Shown one piece after another: positions 19,230-26,081 of a DNA stretch of 64,000 bases. Each line of letters opens with the position of its first letter. The stretch's first letter is position 1. Position numbers and translations under genes: made by a program. The notes under the pieces were generated by a model that was not told the DNA's origin, did no database searches, and saw only the letters and a list, made by a program, of their open reading frames with translations. Source of the DNA: Lachnospiraceae bacterium (GTDB lineage Bacteria; Bacillota; Clostridia; Lachnospirales; Lachnospiraceae); NCBI GenBank assembly GCA_028689585.1, contig JAQVCW010000014.1, forward strand, positions 34,869 to 98,868. Direction: 5' to 3'.

Positions 19230-20171
19230 ATGAAACAGGAATGGAAAACGGTGGTTGCCACACAGAATTTAAGTAAAAAGTATGGAAATCAGTACAGTGT
19301 GAAGCAGATTAATCTGGAGGTTCCGGAGCATGCGATTTATGGTTTTCTGGGGCCCAACGGGGCAGGGAAATCCACCACACTAAAGATGCTGCTGGGACTG
19401 ACAGAGCCCACAGAGGGGAGTATCCGGATCTTTGGAAAACCGGTGGAGGCGAAAAACAGAATCGAACTGCTTCGGCAGACGGGTTCGCTGATCGAATCAC
19501 CCAGCTATTACGGCCATTTGACGGGAGAGGATAATCTGAAGCTGGTGGCTGCGCTGAAAAATGTGAATGAAAATCAGATACCGGAGATTTTGTCGATTGT
19601 AAACCTGGAGGAGCAGAAAACGAAGAAGGCAGTTCATTATTCGCTGGGAATGAAGCAGCGGCTGGGGCTGGCGATGGCACTGCTGGGATTTCCCAGACTG
19701 CTGATCCTGGACGAACCTACCAATGGGCTGGATCCGGCCGGAATTCAGGAAATGAGAGAATTGATTGCGTCGCTTCCGGGAATTTATGAGATGTCGGTCA
19801 TCGTGTCCAGCCATATGCTGAGTGAGATTGATCTGCTGGCAAATTATGTGGGAATTATTGACAGAGGAAACCTGATTTTCCAGAATTCCCTGGAGCAGCT
19901 GCATTTACAGAGCAGAGGCAATCTGCTGCTGCGGGTCGATCAGCCGGAGCGGGCAAAAATAGTGCTGCAGCAGAGAAAGATATCTGCAGTAATATCGGAA
20001 GGGAAATTGCTGCTTTCGCCCATGCGGGATGTGGATGCAGGCAGAATTGCCAGACTTTTGATGGAAGAAGGCATGGAAATTTATCGGATGGAAAGCCATG
20101 AAAAGACACTGGAGGAAATCTTCTTGTCTCTGACCCACGGATCGGCAGAAGGGAGTGGGCATCTTGAATAA
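19230..20171 (+). CDS. ABC exporter ATP-binding protein, lantibiotic-immunity / bacitracin type (LanF-like)
   Basis: A 313-residue ATPase with Walker A GPNGAGKST (41-49), signature YSLGMKQRLGLA and Walker B LLILDEPTNGLDP. The SHMLSEIDLLANYVGII segment and C-terminal ligand-insensitive extension match BcrA/LanF subunits. It is followed by two permease genes, overlapping the first by about 17 bases if the GTG start there is correct, a complete F-E-G arrangement. No lanthipeptide biosynthesis gene is visible, so the system probably defends against peptides made by other bacteria. Control by the divergent two-component system is inferred. Confidence 0.88.
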   Translation: MKQEWKTVVATQNLSKKYGNQYSVKQINLEVPEHAIYGFLGPNGAGKSTTLKMLLGLTEPTEGSIRIFGKPVEAKNRIELLRQTGSLIESPSYYGHLTGEDNLKLVAALKNVNENQIPEILSIVNLEEQKTKKAVHYSLGMKQRLGLAMALLGFPRLLILDEPTNGLDPAGIQEMRELIASLPGIYEMSVIVSSHMLSEIDLLANYVGIIDRGNLIFQNSLEQLHLQSRGNLLLRVDQPERAKIVLQQRKISAVISEGKLLLSPMRDVDAGRIARLLMEEGMEIYRMESHEKTLEEIFLSLTHGSAEGSGHLE

Positions 20172-20925
20172 TTATTTAAAACTGGAATTCAGAAAAAATC
20201 ATATGGGAATGCTGCTGTTTCTTACCGCCGCTTTTTTGGGATTGAATTTGATGTGGCTCATGATCAGCCTGCAAAATCCCAATGAATCGCAGCTTCACTG
20301 GGGATGGATGATGATGTTGGCGCAGATGCCGATCATAGGCGCAGTGCTGTCACCCACATTTATGGCGGTCATCGCCAGCCGCATTGCGGATGTGGAGCAT
20401 AAAGGGAGCACATTTAAACTGCTGTATACCCTGCAGTCCAGGACTTCACTTTATCATGCGAAGCTTCTGCTGGGAATGATTTTTGCAGCGGGGATCAGCA
20501 TTGGCCAGGCCCTGGTTTTGATTGCGGTGGGCAATATCGTACATTTTGAGGGCAGCGCGCCGGTTGAGAAAATTACCTTATACTATATAATGAGTTTTGG
20601 TGTGACCTTTGCCAGCTATCTGCTGCAGTTGGACTTGTCCCTTCGGTTCCGCAATCAGATGGCACCGCTGGCAATCGGCATTCTTGGATCTTTCTGCGGC
20701 TTATTTGTCATGTATCTCTATCAGTTCAGGATTCTGCAGCATATCGTCCTGTGGACTAATTATGTAACGCTGTCAGCATCCGTGATGTCTTCTTATGATC
20801 CAGAGACACGTATTGTCCAGTACGAGTGGTGCCCGGTAAACTGGTACGGCATAGCGGCTGTTGGTGTATGGACAATCATGTTATATTTGTGGGGCCGCAG
20901 GATGGCCGAAAGGAGAGAAGTATAA
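20155..20925 (+). CDS. ABC exporter permease, LanE/MutE-like
   Basis: A 256-residue membrane protein with about six hydrophobic helices and the N-terminal NNYLKLEFRKNH segment common to lantibiotic immunity permeases (LKxExxK-type start). The frame begins at GTG 20155, overlapping the ATPase gene; TTG 20164 with AGAAGGGAG upstream is an equal alternative. It ends one base before the start of the partner permease. Confidence 0.8.
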   Translation: MGILNNYLKLEFRKNHMGMLLFLTAAFLGLNLMWLMISLQNPNESQLHWGWMMMLAQMPIIGAVLSPTFMAVIASRIADVEHKGSTFKLLYTLQSRTSLYHAKLLLGMIFAAGISIGQALVLIAVGNIVHFEGSAPVEKITLYYIMSFGVTFASYLLQLDLSLRFRNQMAPLAIGILGSFCGLFVMYLYQFRILQHIVLWTNYVTLSASVMSSYDPETRIVQYEWCPVNWYGIAAVGVWTIMLYLWGRRMAERREV

Positions 20926-20926
20926 A

Positions 20927-21640
20927 ATGTTAAAAAGGACGATTTATGCGGAAACAAAGAAGCTGACCGGTAATCCCGTCTGGATTCCGTTCCTCATACT
21001 GCCTCTTTTGTCCACGCTGATAGGAACCCTGAATTTCACTAACAATCTGGGATTATTAAGCAATACCTGGGAAAATCTCTGGACTCAGAATACCTTATTT
21101 TTAAGTTACTTTTTCTTCCCGGCTCTGGTGGCCACCTGTTGTGCCTTCCTATGGCGGATGGAATTTTTTGAGCATAATATGAATCTTTTTCTGACGGTTC
21201 CGGTCCGCAGGAGCAGCCTGATCCTCGGAAAATATATGATTGCGGTCTGCGTGACAATTCTGTCGGTGCTCTGGACCTTACTTCTGTATCTTCTCAGCGG
21301 CTGGATCATCGGGATACCCCAGGGCCTTCCCAAGCAGATGCCGGAATGGATTTTATGCGGAATTCTGGGAAGTGTGACGATATGCAGCGTTCAACTGTTT
21401 CTGTCGCTGCTGATCCAGTCCTTTGCGGTACCCATTGGCATTGCACTGGCAGGCGGCGTTCTGGGGATTGGATTTTTAAGTAAAGGACTGGCCAACTTCT
21501 GGCCATATGCATTGTTTGCCTACGGGCTTCGGGCCAATAATCCGGATATGAAATTTGAGTTTCTGCCGTTTCTGGCGAGCAATCTGATCTTTACAGTGCT
21601 GTTTTTGCTGCTGACTGTCAGGAGGCTGAAAAAAAGATAA
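20927..21640 (+). CDS. ABC exporter permease, LanG/MutG-like
   Basis: The second permease, 237 residues, six predicted helices, beginning MLKRTIYAETKKLTG. The start at 20927 has AGGAGAGAAG ahead of it and begins one base after the upstream stop; an ATG at 20861 overlaps the preceding gene and is not favoured. With its two partners it makes a heterodimeric exporter. The TAA stop is followed at once by palindromic repeat copy B. Confidence 0.82.
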   Translation: MLKRTIYAETKKLTGNPVWIPFLILPLLSTLIGTLNFTNNLGLLSNTWENLWTQNTLFLSYFFFPALVATCCAFLWRMEFFEHNMNLFLTVPVRRSSLILGKYMIAVCVTILSVLWTLLLYLLSGWIIGIPQGLPKQMPEWILCGILGSVTICSVQLFLSLLIQSFAVPIGIALAGGVLGIGFLSKGLANFWPYALFAYGLRANNPDMKFEFLPFLASNLIFTVLFLLLTVRRLKKR

Positions 21641-21750
21641 ACACGGGGACGGTTCTTCCAAACGGGCAAGGGGGACGGTTCTTTCGAGAAAGAACCGTCC
21701 CCCTTGCCCGCTTGGAAGAACCGTCCCCGTTTTTTACCGTCCCCGTGTTT
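21641..21750. repeat. GGGGACGG nested palindrome, copy B (terminator)
   Basis: Begins at the base after the permease stop. Outer arms GGGGACGGTTCTTCC and its reverse complement enclose GGGCAAG/CTTGCCC arms and an inner GGGGGACGGTTCTTTC palindrome. The right side ends CCCCGTTTTTT. A third outer pairing, AACACGGGGACGG with CCGTCCCCGTGTT, is also possible. It should act as a strong terminator for the exporter operon. Confidence 0.88.
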
Positions 21751-21760
21751 AAAAAAAACA

Positions 21761-21789
21761 TTACACAAAAACTTAGTCTGTGTTATAAT
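21761..21789 (+). promoter_or_regulatory. sigma-A promoter of the metallo-hydrolase locus
   Basis: TTACAC at 21761-21766 and TATAAT at 21784-21789 with a 17-bp spacer, just after repeat copy B. Confidence 0.75.
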
Positions 21790-21791
21790 TG

Positions 21792-21807
21792 GTTAGAAAG
21801 AACTAAC
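21792..21807. promoter_or_regulatory. candidate repressor operator
   Basis: GTTAG-AAAGAA-CTAAC is an inverted repeat placed immediately after the -10 box and over the expected transcription start, a typical repressor position. No adjacent regulator gene is present to assign. Confidence 0.45.
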
Positions 21808-21825
21808 ATACGGTGACTAACAGAT

Positions 21826-22018
21826 ATGTATAAGAAGTTAACCAAAGAAGAATTTGATCATGCTGCAGAGAAATTTAATGATAGTGATCCGAGTGTATAT
21901 AATTTATGCAGAAAGGATTAGCCGGATACCTGTTATTAACAAATTGTGCAAAAAGGGTTTCGACTGCATTGTGTTGTTCGAAAGAAATATTGATAAACGG
22001 AACAGGAGGAAATCATAA
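21826..22018 (+). pseudogene. remnant of a class I SAM-dependent methyltransferase gene
   Basis: The frame starts MYKKLTKEEFDHAAEKFN, the opening I associate with a family of small SAM methyltransferases, and stops at TAG 21919-21921 after 31 codons. From about 21928 another frame reads PVINKLCKKGFDCIVLFE and continues to a basic end, which looks like the C-terminus of the same family. The SAM-binding core that should lie between is missing, so an internal deletion of several hundred bases is likely. The final TAA overlaps the next start as TAATG, a relic of translational coupling. The family assignment rests on memory of the N-terminus only. Confidence 0.55.
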
Positions 22019-22884
22019 TGTCAAAAAAAGCATCAAAGTTTCAAACGGTTTTTATGTCACTTACTTATCGTGGAAAAGGAGTGTTTAAACCGCTTAATAC
22101 TGGAATGATTGATGAGCATGTTGGATGTATCCGCGAATACGTTGCCAATATTTTCTTCTATAAAAAAGAGGGTACAACGATCATGATTGACGCTGGATAC
22201 AGTTATGAAAGGCTGGGAGAAAAGCTGAATTGGCTCGACATCAATCCCAGGGATATCAAGCATGTGCTTGTCACACATCAGGACACTGACCATGTGGGAG
22301 CCTTAGAAAGAGATAGTGAAGGATTATTTAACCAGGCAACAATTTATGTAGGAGAAGTGGAGAATAGATATCTTACAAAAGAGGTTCGACGAAAGGTGAA
22401 ATGGGGCCTTTACAAATTGCCATATGTTACGATTGACAACAATAAGGTTCTTATAAAGGATGGACAGGTTTTTTATATTGATAATATCAAGATTGAAGCA
22501 ATTTTAGTGCCGGGACATACCTGGGGACATCTTGTTTATTTAATAGATGATACTTATCTGTTTGCCGGAGATACAATTTGGTTTGGGGCGGATGGAGGAT
22601 ACAGTTTCCTTTCATCTCTTGCAGAAAGTAATGAGGTGGCATTACAATCACTTGCCCGTTTAGAAAAAAATCTGCGCTCTCGTAATACTCCTATAAAAAT
22701 TATTACCGGTCATACAGGATGGAGTGACAGCTTAGATTTCGCATTTGCACATACAGCTCAAATATGCCATGACGCAAAGAAGCAAAAACCAGTGGATCCG
22801 AAGGCGCCTTATGATGGATATGATGAGGAAGATGACACGATGCAGCTTGCCAAAACGCAAAGGCTTGCAAAAGCAAATTTGTAA
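22018..22884 (+). CDS. metallo-beta-lactamase-fold hydrolase
   Basis: A 288-residue cytosolic hydrolase with the MBL metal motif HQDTDH at residues 87-92, later ligands in VPGHTWGHL and LFAGDTIW, and a final ITGHTGWSD histidine. It probably binds two metal ions. The substrate cannot be told; glyoxalase II-like and lactonase-like relatives exist. AGGAGG lies eight bases before the ATG, inside the end of the methyltransferase remnant, so the two were once an operon. The stop codon abuts repeat copy C. Confidence 0.8.
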   Translation: MSKKASKFQTVFMSLTYRGKGVFKPLNTGMIDEHVGCIREYVANIFFYKKEGTTIMIDAGYSYERLGEKLNWLDINPRDIKHVLVTHQDTDHVGALERDSEGLFNQATIYVGEVENRYLTKEVRRKVKWGLYKLPYVTIDNNKVLIKDGQVFYIDNIKIEAILVPGHTWGHLVYLIDDTYLFAGDTIWFGADGGYSFLSSLAESNEVALQSLARLEKNLRSRNTPIKIITGHTGWSDSLDFAFAHTAQICHDAKKQKPVDPKAPYDGYDEEDDTMQLAKTQRLAKANL

Positions 22885-23031
22885 AAACGGGGACGGTTCT
22901 TCGGCGGGCAGGGGACGGGCAAGGGGGACGGCAGGGGGGACGGGCAAGGGGGACGGTTCTTCCACGGAAGAACCGTCCCCCTTGCCCCCCCTGCCCGCCG
23001 AAGAACCGTCCCCGTTTTTTACCCGTTTTTT
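22885..23031. repeat. GGGGACGG nested palindrome, copy C (terminator)
   Basis: The longest copy, starting at the base after the hydrolase stop. GGGGACGGTTCTTC arms enclose GGCGGGCAGGGG/CCCCTGCCCGCC-type arms and an inner GGGGGACGGTTCTTCC palindrome. The left side carries extra internal GGGGACGG and GGGCAAG copies without right partners, as if expanded by slippage. It ends CCCCGTTTTTT. Confidence 0.88.
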
Positions 23032-23032
23032 A

Positions 23033-23061
23033 TTGACAGAATGAAAGGCTTGTGCTATATT
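23033..23061 (+). promoter_or_regulatory. consensus sigma-A promoter of the riboswitch-flotillin transcript
   Basis: TTGACA at 23033-23038, 17-bp spacer, TATATT at 23056-23061. Transcription should start close to 23068, at the beginning of the riboswitch-like leader. Confidence 0.85.
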
Positions 23062-23068
23062 ATCTCTA

Positions 23069-23181
23069 ACCAAATAAGAGGGAGTAGCCAAACATCCACA
23101 TAGCAGATATTTTATGGATGAATTTGAAATCGTCAATCGGCACCGAGAGATGCCCGTATCAAATGAGATGGCAAGACTTTT
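23069..23181 (+). promoter_or_regulatory. yybP-ykoY-type manganese riboswitch (by eye)
   Basis: The leader has GGGAGTAGCC (23080-23089), a CATCCA/TGGATG hairpin, ATCGTCAATCGG, and the late GGCAAGAC element, in the order found in yybP-ykoY aptamers. The GGGAGUAG and GCAAGAC loops form the metal site in known structures. The P1 helix here is imperfect. A strong terminator overlaps GCAAGAC, as expected for a manganese ON switch. Confidence 0.62.
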
Positions 23182-23216
23182 ACTGTGAAATCGTCATGGT
23201 AGGGGTCTTTTTTTAT
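23173..23216 (+). terminator. riboswitch terminator
   Basis: A 16-bp stem including five G-T wobbles (23173-23188 with 23194-23209) closes AATCG and is followed by TTTTT. The 5-prime arm includes AAGAC of the aptamer, so terminator and folded aptamer exclude each other. Confidence 0.8.
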
Positions 23217-23452
23217 ACCTGAAAATCATCCATGACAGGGAACACAGTGGAGGAAAGCCCCGGCGATCTTGGAAAGCTGGAAGGAAGGAGGGAAAAAGCT
23301 GACGCTTCCGAAATGATTTGGTTTTACAGTGGGAAGATGTTTTCCGAAAATAGCAGTGAAGAATGGCTGAATGATTGACGGGACCATTGCTTTTTGGAGA
23401 AAATATCAAAATTTTACGAACGGGATGTTGAAAACCCGTAGAGGGAGGACTT

Positions 23453-25012
23453 ATGTCTGATATTATTTCATTGCCGGTAATTATAATCATTATTGTTGCA
23501 GCATTAATTATACTTCTTTTTTCACTGGGGTATGTAAAGGCCCCGCCAGATATGGCGTACATTATTTCCGGTATGAAGAAAAAATCAAAGATCGTAATCG
23601 GCAGGGCCAGCATCAGGATTCCATTTCTGGAGAGGCTGGATAAACTGAACTTAAGACTGATTGCCATTGATGTAAAGACCAGCAATGCAGTGCCCACGGC
23701 AGATTATATTAATATCAATGTGGATGCTACCGTAAATGTGAAAATAAGCAACAATCCGGATACACTTCGTCTGGCGGCAGAAAACTTTTTAAATAAGAAT
23801 ACAGAGTACATAGCCGGAGTGGCCCGAGAGGTTCTGGAAGGCAACGTGCGTGAGATCGTCGGCAAGATGCGTCTGGAGGAAATGGTGTCAGACCGCCAGA
23901 AGTTTGCAAATCTGGTAAAAGAGAACGCGGAGCCGGATCTGGCAGCCATGGGACTGGACATCATCAGCTTTAATGTACAAAATTTTGTGGATTCCAATGA
24001 GGTGATTGAGAACCTTGGTATTGATAATATTGTAAAAATTAAAAAGGCCGCAGCCATTGCCCGTGCGGAAAGTGAGAGAGATATCAAGGTCGCACAGGCG
24101 GCGGCAGATAAAGAATCCAATGATGCAGCAGTGGCCGCGCAGACGGAAATTGCCAAGAAGCAGAATGAACTGGATATGAAGAAATCGGAGCTGAAGCAGG
24201 AAGCGGATGTGAAGAAAGCGATGGCGGATGCGGCTTATCAGATCCAGAAAGAAGAGCAGCGTAAAACGATCGAGATCAGCACGGCCAATGCGGATATCGC
24301 AAAGCAGGAGCGGGAGATCGAGCTGAAGCAGAAAGAGGTGGCGGTAAAAGAGCAGTCTCTGGAAGCAGAAGTAAAGAAACAGGCAGAAGCCGATAAATAT
24401 GCAGCACAGCAGAAAGCGGATTCCGTACTGTACCAGCGCCAGAAGGATGCAGAAGCAAAACAGTTCGAAGCGCAGCGGGAAGCAGAAGCCAGAAAGGCTC
24501 AGGCAGAAGCAGACCGTTTTGCAAAGGAACAGGAAGCAGAGGGTATCCGTGCGGTAGGTGAAGCTGAGGCAAAAGCAATTGAGGCCAGAGGTCTTGCCGA
24601 GGCGGAGGCCATGGAAAAGAAAGCGGAAGCTTATGCGAAATACAACAAGGCGGCTGTGGCAGAGATGATGATCAAGGTGCTGCCGGAAATTGCAGCGAAG
24701 ATCGCAGAACCTCTGGGACAGATTGACAAAATCACCATCATCGGCGGAGACGGAGGCTGCAACGGAGTAGAACAGGTGGCCGGAAATGTGCCTGCAGTCA
24801 TGACCAAGCTGTTTGAGAGCATGAGAGAAACCACAGGAATTGATCTGGCGGAGATCGTCAAGGCGGATACCTATGATGCGAAGGTGAACCGGAACATTAA
24901 TCTGCAGGGGCTGGATGGAGTGAAAGTGACGGTACAGTCGGAGGCAAAGCCAGAGCAGAAGCCGGAGCCAGAGCTGAAACCAGAGCTGAAACCAGAGCTA
25001 AAGTCAGAATAG
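23453..25012 (+). CDS. SPFH/flotillin-like membrane scaffold protein (FloT/YqiK type)
   Basis: A 519-residue protein: an N-terminal hydrophobic anchor (about residues 7-25), an SPFH/band-7 domain (about 30-210, with VPTADYININVDATV), then a long E/A/K-rich coiled coil (about 210-400, many QREAEARKAQAEAD-like segments), and a C-terminal domain. Flotillins scaffold membrane microdomains at the inner face of the membrane. The last residues are a P/E/K-rich tail ending at TAG 25010-25012, but the same frame continues with matching P/E/K-rich codons for 32 more codons to TAG 25109-25111. The tail therefore looks cut by a nonsense change. GGGAGGA precedes the start. It follows a manganese-type riboswitch after a 240-base gap without a gene. 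Confidence 0.88.
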   Translation: MSDIISLPVIIIIIVAALIILLFSLGYVKAPPDMAYIISGMKKKSKIVIGRASIRIPFLERLDKLNLRLIAIDVKTSNAVPTADYININVDATVNVKISNNPDTLRLAAENFLNKNTEYIAGVAREVLEGNVREIVGKMRLEEMVSDRQKFANLVKENAEPDLAAMGLDIISFNVQNFVDSNEVIENLGIDNIVKIKKAAAIARAESERDIKVAQAAADKESNDAAVAAQTEIAKKQNELDMKKSELKQEADVKKAMADAAYQIQKEEQRKTIEISTANADIAKQEREIELKQKEVAVKEQSLEAEVKKQAEADKYAAQQKADSVLYQRQKDAEAKQFEAQREAEARKAQAEADRFAKEQEAEGIRAVGEAEAKAIEARGLAEAEAMEKKAEAYAKYNKAAVAEMMIKVLPEIAAKIAEPLGQIDKITIIGGDGGCNGVEQVAGNVPAVMTKLFESMRETTGIDLAEIVKADTYDAKVNRNINLQGLDGVKVTVQSEAKPEQKPEPELKPELKPELKSE

Positions 25013-25136
25013 GAGCCGAAGGAGAAGCTGAAACCAAAGCGAAAGCTAAAGCCAGAGCAGAAGCCGGAGAAAGAGCCGGAAACAAAGTCAGAGACAAAAC
25101 CGGAAATGTAGTGTAAAATGAAATAGGAAAGTCTGG

Positions 25137-25172
25137 AGCGTGTCAGAAGATTGCTTTCTGACACGCTTTAGA
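25137..25172 (+). terminator. hairpin terminator after the flotillin gene
   Basis: AGCGTGTCAGAA pairs perfectly with TTCTGACACGCT around an eight-base loop, followed by a short TTTAG. The T-run is weak. Confidence 0.6.
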
Positions 25173-25252
25173 TTGTGCCGGGTTTTCCATGAAAATTTGA
25201 CATGCAGCGTCAGTCCATTTGCGATCAGCAAATTCAGGATGGTCTGATGCTT
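25171..25252 (+). promoter_or_regulatory. two-hairpin leader element, copy 1
   Basis: Hairpin I pairs GTGCCGGGTTTTC with GAAAATTTGACATGC around CAT (12 of 13 pairs, several G-T). Hairpin II pairs AGCGTCAG with CTGATGCT, CCAT with ATGG and TTGC with GCAA around GATCA. The element ends 19 bases before the HAD phosphatase start. Homologous copies precede the nucleoside hydrolase and the second BMP protein. Confidence 0.65.
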
Positions 25253-25271
25253 GGTGAGCGGAGGATATAGG

Positions 25272-25910
25272 ATGAACAGAATAAAAAACCTGATATTTGA
25301 TGTGGGCGATGTGCTGATTCAGTATCGCTGGAAAGATATGCTGATGGACTGCGGACTTTCGGAACCGGACGCTGCCAGGATCGGGAGGGAACTGTTTGAT
25401 GATCCGGATCGTCTATGGAGCGTATTCGATCTGGGAACAATGACCGAAGATGAAGTGATTGCAGAATTCTGCCGCAAGTATCCGGAGGATGCGGAGATGA
25501 TTTCGTGGTTTATACATCATGGAGAGTATATGCATGCGCCAAGGCCTGCCGTATGGAAGCTGGTACACCAGTTAAAGAGCCAGGGCTACGGCATTTATTT
25601 ATTATCAAATTATCCAGAACGGTTATTTAAAAAGCATACGGAATATGCTGACTTTATGAATGACATTGACGGATTGATGGTTTCCTATATGATACATAAG
25701 GCGAAGCCGGATGCGGCGATCTATGAGGCGCTTTTTCAAAAATATGACCTGAAGCCATCGGAGTGCATGTTTTTTGATGACAGAGCGGAAAATGTTCAGG
25801 CGGCAAAAGAGCTTGGCATGTCTGCCGTCCGGGTCATGTCCCAGGAGGGGCTGCTGGAGGATTTGAGAAGAATCGAAGAATTCAGAAAGAAAAGAATGAC
25901 GGCTTATTAA
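25272..25910 (+). CDS. HAD-superfamily phosphatase (subfamily IA)
   Basis: A 212-residue hydrolase with HAD motif I FDVGDVL (nucleophile Asp10, Asp12-13 region), a helical cap, motif II LLSNYP, the KPDAAIYEAL lysine and motif IV MFFDDRAENVQAA. Relatives dephosphorylate small sugar or nucleotide phosphates; the substrate here is unknown. Start 25272 is chosen because GGAGGATA lies seven bases ahead; ATG 25251 would place that signal inside the gene. The gene is monocistronic and follows leader element copy 1. Confidence 0.85.
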   Translation: MNRIKNLIFDVGDVLIQYRWKDMLMDCGLSEPDAARIGRELFDDPDRLWSVFDLGTMTEDEVIAEFCRKYPEDAEMISWFIHHGEYMHAPRPAVWKLVHQLKSQGYGIYLLSNYPERLFKKHTEYADFMNDIDGLMVSYMIHKAKPDAAIYEALFQKYDLKPSECMFFDDRAENVQAAKELGMSAVRVMSQEGLLEDLRRIEEFRKKRMTAY

Positions 25911-26008
25911 GATGCTGGCAGAGTGGAGGGGGATCCGGCGAACGAAGTGTCTTTGAACTATGGGTTTTTGGACTTTGAAAAAGAAATAACAGATATTCCG
26001 GAACGTCT

Positions 26009-26036
26009 TGACGAACGTCACATTTGTGGTATACTT
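26009..26036 (+). promoter_or_regulatory. promoter of the ribulokinase-ROK operon with repeat operator
   Basis: TTGACG at 26009-26014, 16-bp spacer, TATACT at 26031-26036. GAACGTC occurs twice, 12 bp apart, overlapping the -35 box (26002-26020), and could be the site of the ROK repressor encoded second in the operon. Confidence 0.55.
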
Positions 26037-26081
26037 AAATAGAAACACATTTTAAAATACTTTTAAAAAGGTGAATTACAT

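Noticed and set aside
22745..23044. Frame overlapping the metallo-hydrolase end and repeat copy C
   Set aside because: It overlaps the real gene in another frame and then reads through palindromic repeat sequence.
23232..23378. 48-codon frame between the manganese-type riboswitch and flotillin
   Set aside because: No ribosome-binding site, no recognisable sequence, and no sign of a conserved product.
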